From Terana coerulea (taxonomy: Eukaryota; Basidiomycota; Agaricomycetes; Polyporales; Phanerochaetaceae): 64,000 nucleotides of DNA. A program made the translations under genes and the position numbers. The stretch is from contig JAKOGH010000144.1 of the NCBI GenBank assembly GCA_024811115.1, forward strand, positions 86,429-150,428. Direction: 5' to 3'. The notes under the pieces were generated by a model. That model did no database searches. It worked only from the letters and a program-made list of their open reading frames with translations, and was not told where the DNA came from. Positions 56,789 to 64,000 of the stretch are shown one piece after another (position 1 is the stretch's first letter; each line of letters opens with the position of its first letter).

Positions 56789-57974
56789 TTGCAACCGACA
56801 CAGGAATCCTACAATTCTGCTGACGAAAACCCCTGCAAGAACCGAAACACACCAGACAAGAAAACGATCCAACCTACCGAAGGTTACGAACCGTGTACCA
56901 GAGGTCAACACCAGACCCCACAAACCATCTCATCTTCCACATCCGATTCCAATCCCCCAGATCCTGTCAACCCCAATTTCATCGTCAACCAAACTGACGA
57001 ACCCTTCACCGTCTTCATCAACCAAGTTGAAGTAACATTCGAACATTTCCTTGAGTGCCTAGACAAACAAATCGAATTCTACACTCTAACTTGGGATCCC
57101 ACCGAGCAAAAAAGCCAGGAAATATCGAACGGAAGTAGTGAAGAAACAAGGAATGGCACAGACAATGGAAACAAGGATGGCCCAGAAGTTTGGCGGATGT
57201 AGATCAAGGGATACAGGAAATCAAGGCTGCGATCACGGCAAATTCAACCTCGACGGGAACAACCATGAAGAAATCCTCGAAAGCAACTAAACTGAGGACC
57301 CCAGATGAGTTTGACGGCTCAGAAAAACACGTCAAGGAATTCAAAAGAGATTGTCACCTCTATTTTGAAGCATACCCCACCGACTTCACTTTCGCGAAAG
57401 GAAAGAATCATCTTCGCCCTCTCCTATATGACGAAAGGATCAGCCAAATCTTGGGCAGATCTGAAACTCGACAAATACGGAGATAAAGGATATCCCGGCA
57501 CCCTTGCCGAATTTTGGGATGATTTCGACAAAATCTTTGTCCAATGCGATGATATCTCGAACGCTTTAAGGAAAATCAAACGCTTTAAAAACAGATCCGA
57601 ATGAGATAAGAAAGACACTGTCAGGGAAACAGTGATCAAATTCAGACACCTCGCGTTACAGCTCAAAGGCAGCGACACCGACGCCCAGCTCATCCGGAGC
57701 TTCAAGAAATGCATCCCCGTCGACATGAAAAACCAAATTTGCCTCAGCTCAGCGGTGAAACCAACCACGCTATCAGCCTGGTACGATTCAGTGATTAAAT
57801 TCATCGAAGACGACGACGACGAAGACGACAAACGTCATCGATCGCACAAATCAAGATAGGGACGAGAACGCGATGGACGTAGATGCGATTAGAACTAAAG
57901 AGGAAAGGCAGGAGGCCAGGAAGAAGGGCCTATGCTACAACTGTGGAGGTAAGGGGCATCTTGCTAAGGATTGC
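56789..57974 (+). pseudogene. Gypsy gag with CCHC nucleocapsid
   Basis: The capsid-like part is KLRTPDEFDGSEKHVKEFKR through YMTKGSAKSWADLKL and LAEFWDDFDKIFVQCD (57280-57590). It is followed, after a TGA and shifts, by FRHLALQLKGSDTDAQLIRSF and an acidic hinge. The zinc knuckle CYNCGGKGHLAKDC (57933-57974) is intact. An upstream frame (56789-57202) may be the gag N-terminal extension. Confidence 0.75.
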
Positions 57975-58239
57975 CCAACCAAAAGGAAGAAACCCTCCGA
58001 CCAAGACAATGGAAAGAAGCCGAAGCCGTGCACTACGGTGCGTAGGGCCACCGTTGTTACGAACGACAACTCTAGTGACGAGGAGTCGGAGGACTCTGAC
58101 AAAGAAGACGAGGACGGAGAAATGGTCATTCGCAACCTCATCAGCTCGCTTTCCAAGAAGCAGCGCAAGAACCTCGCCAAAGGGCTGGAAAGGATTTTTC
58201 CTAAAGGAGCCTGCCTCGACGTCAGCTCCTGTTCGCATC

Positions 58240-58720
58240 TCCACCTACTCTGTACTTATAGCGGAAATGAATGCAATGTCTATGCGCATCCCTATAACGT
58301 TGAAAGGAGAGAGAATCGTCGAAACACTCGCCCTCGTAGACTGCGGGAGCGGGAGGAACATTCATATCTGAGAAAATGGTGAAGAAACTCAAGCTCAAGT
58401 CATGAAAACTCGAGCGAACCATTGCGGTGTTTAACGTCGACGGCACTCTAAACCGTCAACGCATCACACGAGGTAGAAATACCTATGACGGTTGGAGGCC
58501 GCACCATTCGAACAAACTTCCTCGTCACGAACTTGGGCAGAGAGGAAGTCATCCTTGGCATCACTTGGCTCAAGGATAGAAACCCTGCCATTAACTGGAA
58601 GGATGGACGCCTCCAGTTTGGAAAACGAGTCTCAGTAGAAGTACTACCCGACGAGGACGATCGAAGGATTAACAAGCTGTCGTCAGAAGACCCTAAAATC
58701 TTACCGACCAGCCGATGAAC
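58240..58720 (+). pseudogene. Gypsy aspartic protease
   Basis: ETLALVDCGSGRNIHI (Asp codon at 58339-58341) is a variant of the D-S/T-G active-site loop. VILGITWLKDRNPAINWKDGRLQFG (about 58545-58620) is the characteristic second motif. Stops separate the two. Confidence 0.7.
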
Positions 58721-59029
58721 CAACGATTAATTTCGCTCAATTACAAGCAGTCGACCTCATGACACCTGGAGAATTGGAAGAAGGCGATATCCTATATTCC
58801 TACCAGGAGAGAAGAAACTCACAGCGGTAACCTGGACGGAAGACATAAACCCCATAGCTACGCGAGCACTATGGATCAATGCTAAAGTCAACCCGGCAAT
58901 GGAATTCGCGCAGAAAGCCAATACTTAGACGACAACTCAAGTACCGGAAAAATACCGAGTACGCGTCGGTGTTTGAGAAAAAAGGCCTCCGAACGATTCC
59001 CAGAATCCCGTCCATACGATCACGCCATC

Positions 59030-60260
59030 GACCTCAAGGATGATTTTGTACCAAAAGATTGCAAAGTGTACCCGTTGTCACCTCTGGAACAGGAGAAACT
59101 CAAGGAGTTTTAGAGGAAAACCTTCGTAAAGGATACATTCGACCATCGAAATCCCCATGGCATCACCATTCTTCTTTGTAGGCAAGAAAGACGGGTCACT
59201 AAGACCATGCCAAGACTACCGATACCTTAACGAAGGAACAGTCAAGAATAAATATCCGCTACCTCTCATTGGCGAACTCATCGACAAACTCCAAGGATCC
59301 GCGATTTTTACCAAGCTCGATCTCAGAGCTGGGTACAACAACATCAGGATTAAGGATGGTGATCAATGGAAGGGCGTTTAAAACCAATCAAGGGTTGTTC
59401 GAACCAAATGGTTATGTTTTTTAGCATGTGCAACTCACGGCAACCTTCCAGGCGATGATGGACCACATATTCCGCTGACGAAGTCGATGAAGGATAGTTA
59501 ACTATCTACATGGACGATATGATGCTTCGCTCCGAAGATGAAGAACAACGCGCCAGAGCGAACCAAGCGAGTACTGAAGAAATTAGGCGATAACAATCTC
59601 TATTGCAAACTCGAGAAATGCGCATTCGGCGTCGAAGAAGTAGACTTCCTAGGAGTAATCATCCGGCATAATAAAGTCCTTATGGGCCAGGGCGAAAATT
59701 CAGGGAATAATTGACTGGCCGGCACTACCGCGGTAAAACAAGTCACGAGCCTTTCTCGGATTTGGCAATTTCTACAGACGCTTCATCAGTCACTTTTCCG
59801 ACCTCGCGCGGCCCTTAAACGAGCTCACTAGAAAAGGGATAGCTTGGAATTGGTCAACAGAATGCCAGAAAGCCTTGAAACCTTGAAACAACGGTTCACC
59901 TCGTCACAGTCCTCATATTACCCGACACGTCTAAACCCTTCCTCATCGAGTCAGAGCGCATCTAAATTCGCGACGGGAGGGGTACTGCGACAACCGGACG
60001 AAAGCGGAGATTGGCACCCGAGTGGCATCACCTGTCAAAAGTTTTAATTAACCAGAGCGGAACTACGAAATCTACGACCGTGAACTATTCGGAATAGTAC
60101 GAGCCCTCGAAGAATGGAGGCATTACATTCGCGGATCTCCCGCATCCGATGCAGTACTCACAGACCACAAGAATCTCGCGTATTTCCGATCCGCTCGACG
60201 ATTAAACCGAAGACAAGCATGATGGAAACTGTTTTGTCGGACTTTGACATGAAACTCGAA
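59030..60260 (+). pseudogene. Gypsy reverse transcriptase and RNase H
   Basis: [36 protein letters not shown] and [17 protein letters not shown] (59160-59355), then the catalytic YMDD at 59507-59518, then [16 protein letters not shown]. RNase [28 protein letters not shown] and [13 protein letters not shown] (60050-60190). Several stops and shifts lie between the blocks. Confidence 0.85.
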
Positions 60261-60559
60261 TACTGCAAGGTCCCACCCTAGTGCAATCCGACGCGATATC
60301 GCGCCTAGGACATCTCGGCGACTCAGATCGCGATAGCGAGGATGAAACACTCCTTCCAAGACGAACTGTTCGCAGACGCGATAGTACTCACGATCATTTA
60401 TTCACCGGCATCCAGTGGTCCCAGGACATCCGAAGCACAATCACCCGCGGACTATGTCATGGGAGATCAATTCGTATAGCCTAGGAGGCGATGAATCGGG
60501 CTCAAAGCAATAGAAGTAGCCGAAGGAAGACAGGAAACCCTTGGGCGCGCAAACAAAGC

Positions 60560-61260
60560 GGACTGGACCATGCAAAACGGACTACTCATGTTCAATGGCA
60601 AATGCTATGTCACCAAGTAACAAAGACCTCCGAACCGATATCACAGACCTATCTGTGAAGCCCAGTCGTGGGACAGGAAAGTACAAAACACTGGAACTTC
60701 TACGTCGAGATTACTACTGGCCAGGAATGGCAGCATTTGTAGGACAATTCGTGAAAGGATGCGCTCTTTGTCAGCAAATGAAAGTCAACACACACGCGAT
60801 TCCACCGTTAACTCCATTGAAACCAGAACATAGGGGACGACCGTTCGCTTTAAGTAACGTCGCGACTTCATCTCGGCACTCCACGAAGCTGAAGGAAAAG
60901 ACTCGAGTAATGGTGCGTGGTCGACCGCGATGCTACAAAGGGGTAATTTTTATCCCATGTCACAGGGAAATAGATGCTATAGGAGCAGTGAAACTCTACC
61001 AAACCCGTCTACAAGCGATTTGGCATGCCCGACAAATTCCTATCAGACAGAGGCCCCCAATTCGCATCAAAGTCATGGAAGAACTCTGGAGACTCCTGGG
61101 AGTCAAAGAAGCATGTCCACCGCTATCGTCACGACAGGCGGAGAAACAGAGCGAGTTAACCAAGAACTCGAAACCTACCTTCGCATCTTCGCCGCGCACT
61201 ACAGAATGGGTAGACTACTTGGCTGATGCTGAATTAGCACACAACAATCGAGAACACTCA
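60560..61260 (+). pseudogene. Gypsy integrase
   Basis: The zinc-binding N-terminus is LELLRRDYYWPGMAAFVGQFVKGCALCQQMK (60690-60785), with the upstream His region decayed. The core is fragmentary (FYPCHREI-like, GLPDKFLSDRG-like pieces in different frames). The core end is ETERVNQELETYLRIFAAHY and WVDYLADAELAHNNREHS (61140-61260). Confidence 0.75.
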
Positions 61261-61439
61261 TGAAACATTCCCCTTCTTCCTGCACGGATCCATCCAAAGC
61301 AATTCCCACAGCGTTTGAATCGTCAACCGTCCCTCTAGCCAGATTTGGATGGAAGATCACAGCAAAGCAAAAGAAGAAGCAGCTGCGGCCTCTGACATGG
61401 CGGTGCAATTCGCTGATAAGAAAGACACGGGGTCAGTTC

Positions 61440-61860
61440 AAACCCTTTACCCGAGGTCAGAAGGTCTGGCTTGATCTGAGGAACCTGAACACGGGGTACC
61501 GGCCAAAGCTATCGCCAAAACGAGAAGGACCATTCGAAATTAAGAAAGTTCTATCACGTGGTCTATCGGCTGGCCTTTTACCAAAGAGGATGAAATGTCG
61601 CGACACCTTCCAACATCCCTGCTGACCCTTATCAGGAGACAGAGCAGCATGGACCTAACTTGAAATCCCACCGCTAGATCTGCGTGGACGGTCAGGGAGA
61701 TATCACGAAGTCGAAGCCATCCTGAATCATTGAAGGCGAGAACAACACGCAGTATCTCGTCAAGTGGAAAGGGCAGTCCGACGAAGAAAACCAATGGATG
61801 ACAAAGGACGAGCTTGGGCGGGGCGTCGGAGGTCCTCGCCGAGTATAAGAAGACTCAGCA
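61440..61860 (+). pseudogene. Integrase C-terminus with chromodomain
   Basis: GQKVWLDLRNLNT and the KLSPKREGPFEI box (GPY/F type, 61465-61545) precede YHEVEAILNH and, after one stop, QYLVKWKGQSDEENQWMTKDEL (about 61750-61815). The latter is a chromodomain core (YLVKWKG). This places the element among chromoviruses, whose chromodomains steer integration to modified nucleosomes. Confidence 0.8.
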
Positions 61861-61914
61861 CTTGGCCACCATCCTCATCCTCTCAACATTCCTCTAAACC
61901 AACCTGCACTCGAA

Positions 61915-63620
61915 CATGTCATCAGCCCCCCTCGCAATGCTACACTCCAACCCATCGCTAACTGTCAACCGCTGGATTGGCACCGCCAATTCTACCAAGG
62001 ACTTCACCCTTCCCTCATTTCGAAGTTCGGGACCCGTCCTTGTCGAACGCGAGGAACGGAAACCTCATTCAGTCTCTACTCGAATATTATAGATACGATA
62101 CTCATATCGACGGAATATTCTCCAGAACTTCAACGAGGACAGTCGTCGCTCGACTACGTCAAGGAGACGAGGCCAAGCAACGAGCACGCAAGCAACGCAG
62201 CCGCAAGCAACGCAAGCAACGCAAGCAACGCAGAGAGCCCTCGCGGCGCGTTCGCGAACTCGCGTCCTCTGCGTTCCGACGGAGATGAGCTCTTCTCCGA
62301 TTTTACTCCTCGTCGTATCCTTATCCACGCCAGAGCCGAAGCACGCCATCTGGATCACTTCCAAAGATGGTCGAGCAACTGGAAGGAAGCTGAGACCGGG
62401 CGGCGATGCCTCGAACACCACGCGTCGGTTATAGACCAAACCCTGGAATCCCTACTACGTGTGGGCGGAATCCAGACTTGTGTCCAATTCATTCATCGCG
62501 CTATACGCCAGCCCCATCCCAAAGAAGTTCGGCTACGCGTATCACGACCAGTCGCGCAGCCGGAGTCGACGAGCAGCCATATGTTCACTCACTCTCGCGG
62601 CTCCATCTCCACTTCACCCAGTTACGTTACACCACCGCCCGCGCACACACCTCTCTCTATCTGGTCGTCACCGTCGCCTCCGTCCTCATCGGAATGGTCG
62701 TTGCTGAGCGCTTGGACCGGACACCGTCCGCCATCCACCTACCGCATCTGATCCCCCTCCGGCGCGCTACGACAGTGGCTGAACCCATCGTACGTCGATC
62801 ACTCCGAACACCGGCAAATAGCCAGACAAATGCTCCGAAATCTATGGCTGCTACTGTGGAAACGGACAGCGACGAGGCGACAACGACTTCCCGAGCATGG
62901 ACGCACTAACCGCGCAGCAACAGGCTAAGGCCGCGAAACGAAAAGAGAAGGAGGCGGCAGAAGGAAGAGGCAGGAAAAAGCCGATGAAGCGCGAACCGTC
63001 CGATGACCAAGACGTTCACCCGGAAGTCATCAAAGCTTTCGATGAACTCATGAAAGTCCTCGGACAACCCGTTCCCTCACCGGCTGCACCCACCAAACGC
63101 CAACACCGACACCTCGGATCCAAGTGGACGATCGAAGCCAACGTTCCCAGCCCTCGACCTGCTCACCCGTCACATCCCTCGACCGACATCCACCCCATAC
63201 CACCACGGCATACCAGGGAGTGCAAAGGAGGAGGAAGGACATGCCTTAGCCAATCGGACGGACCTGGCTCCCCTCGGCGGACACAAGGACATGCGTTACA
63301 AAGTCAACCGCATGGGGTCGGGTTCACGTCGGCAACCACGCTGGTAGGCTCGTCATCCACCTCGCCAACATTCCTCGACACACCAGCCGCCGAACACACG
63401 TTACCACTCTCATCGGCCCAAACCCAGCGCATGCATGATTTGTGGAGAACAGGGACACTGGGGCGCATGGTGCAACCAATATCGTTGCTGGAAATGCCAC
63501 CAATACAAGCCCGGTCACTACGCAAAGATTGCCCTCGCAATACACGACTACCGACCTCGCGTCTCCCGATCAAGATACGAGATCCGGCCTACTTCAAGGG
63601 GGATACTGGTTGAAGAAAGT
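61915..63620 (+). pseudogene. Extra ORF between pol and 3' LTR with two zinc knuckles
   Basis: An approximately 1.7-kb coding stretch follows the chromodomain. It includes a variable region with SDEATTTSRAW, a block MDALTAQQQAKAAKRKEKEAAEGRGRKK (from 62897) and HPEVIKAFDELMKVLGQPVP. At 63432-63473 lies a CX2CX4HX4C knuckle (CMICGEQGHWGAWC). A second, CX2CX6HX4C (CWKCHQYKPGH, closing Cys after a 1-nt shift), follows at 63486-63530. The function is unknown; a second nucleic-acid-binding protein is the obvious inference. Broken in at least three places. Confidence 0.6.
62172..62232 (+). repeat. CGCAAGCAA minisatellite inside the extra Gypsy ORF
   Basis: The 9-bp unit CGCAAGCAA recurs with small variations (AAGCAACGAGCACGCAAGCAACGCAGCCGC... 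then three exact units). It encodes Lys/Arg/Gln-rich repeats in any frame. Confidence 0.75.
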
Positions 63621-63649
63621 CGGGGACTTTCAGACTGGATAGGGGGTAA

Positions 63650-64000
63650 TGTTACGGACAGAGTTATTTCTTTTATTCGAACGATTAGCAATATTGGCTC
63701 GGTTCGCGACTCGCGACTCACCTCGCCCTGCCCTATGACTCAGCCAGCGCAGGTACCTCGCCCTGCCCAGACTCATCTACTAGTCTCAACACTAGTACGG
63801 ATCGTAGTATGCTTCCCACGCCCCTCTTGTACAGTAGTATAAAGATCGACCAGTCAAGGCCTCATAGCCTTAACTGCGATCTCTTTGTTTATTAACATCG
63901 ATATCTCTGGTCAGTCTCTGCGTGCTAGAGGAAACCTCCGTAATAGCCCTCAGAGTCGCATTGAGCGCCCAGCTCATTGCGCAACGACCTTTGGTCTTAA
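63650..64000 (+). repeat. 3' LTR (truncated by window end)
   Basis: Begins TGTTACGG after the purine tract and matches the 5' LTR to its ...GGTCTTAA. By comparison only the final CA or so is missing. Confidence 0.85.

Larger units (their letters stand above)
56214..64000 (+). mobile_element. Ty3/Gypsy chromovirus with both LTRs (3' end cut by window)
   Basis: 5' LTR 56214-56575 and 3' LTR 63650-64000 share start (TGTTACGGACAG) and body, with scattered CG to TG/CA changes and small indels. Between them are gag (CCHC), protease, reverse transcriptase, RNase H, integrase and chromodomain in chromovirus order, then an extra zinc-knuckle ORF. A purine-rich tract GGATAGGGGGTAA directly precedes the 3' LTR. 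The usual TGG-initial primer site is not evident after the 5' LTR. All pol domains carry stops or shifts, so the copy is defective. Confidence 0.88.

Overview
This window looks like part of a nuclear chromosome of a basidiomycete fungus, most likely an Agaricomycete. Genes are split by very short introns (47-71 nt, GT...AG, several with CTAAC-like branch sites). Host genes at about 0-6 kb and 20-30 kb are very GC-rich at third codon positions. BTB/POZ and APH-fold kinase genes are present as local expansions, and the mobile DNA is a Tad1-like LINE and a Ty3/Gypsy chromovirus. No prokaryotic signals (RBS, operons, CRISPR) apply.

Layout. 0-0.26 kb: 5' end of a purine nucleoside phosphorylase gene (minus), running off the edge. 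0.26-3.0 kb: long pyrimidine-rich intergenic/leader DNA. 3.0-6.3 kb: an uncharacterised acidic, low-complexity protein gene (plus) broken by many 1-nt shifts. 6.6-9.5 kb: two tandem BTB/POZ genes (minus), the second divergent from the first of four tandem APH-like kinase genes (9.8-18.1 kb, plus). Kinase copies 1 and 4 look intact, copy 2 has an abnormal donor site, and copy 3 has two nonsense codons. Between copies 3 and 4 lies a small two-exon gene (minus) for a membrane-anchored putative zinc-ribbon protein. 18.4-19.0 kb: unknown small gene. 19.9-30.8 kb: one giant minus-strand gene (roughly 3,200-3,400 residues by my reading) with an SR/acidic N-terminal part, a PH-like domain, long low-complexity regions, exact heptad repeats and a long coiled coil.

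31-37.5 kb: a single-pass membrane protein gene ending in a PY motif, a broken small secreted cysteine-rich (crystallin-like) gene and relics. 37.8-39.3 kb: a fifth, frame-broken kinase copy. 42.1-42.5 kb: a clean 381-bp MITE with 27-bp terminal inverted repeats. 42.55-56.21 kb: a decayed second copy of the 5' end of the giant gene plus its upstream flank, in the original order and orientation. It is split open by a LINE complex (44.7-55.15 kb), which itself carries a nested solo LTR-like insertion in its RNase H region. 56.21-64.0 kb: a Ty3/Gypsy chromovirus with both LTRs (the last bases of the 3' LTR fall outside). It has degenerate gag-pol, a chromodomain, and an extra zinc-knuckle ORF between pol and the 3' LTR.

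Interpretation limits. One-base frame shifts occur in almost every long GC-rich gene, including the giant gene, so many 'breaks' may be consensus errors rather than real mutations. I separate these from nonsense substitutions and from the CpG-type decay seen in the repeats. Exon borders are given where sequence supports them; functions beyond family level are inference.
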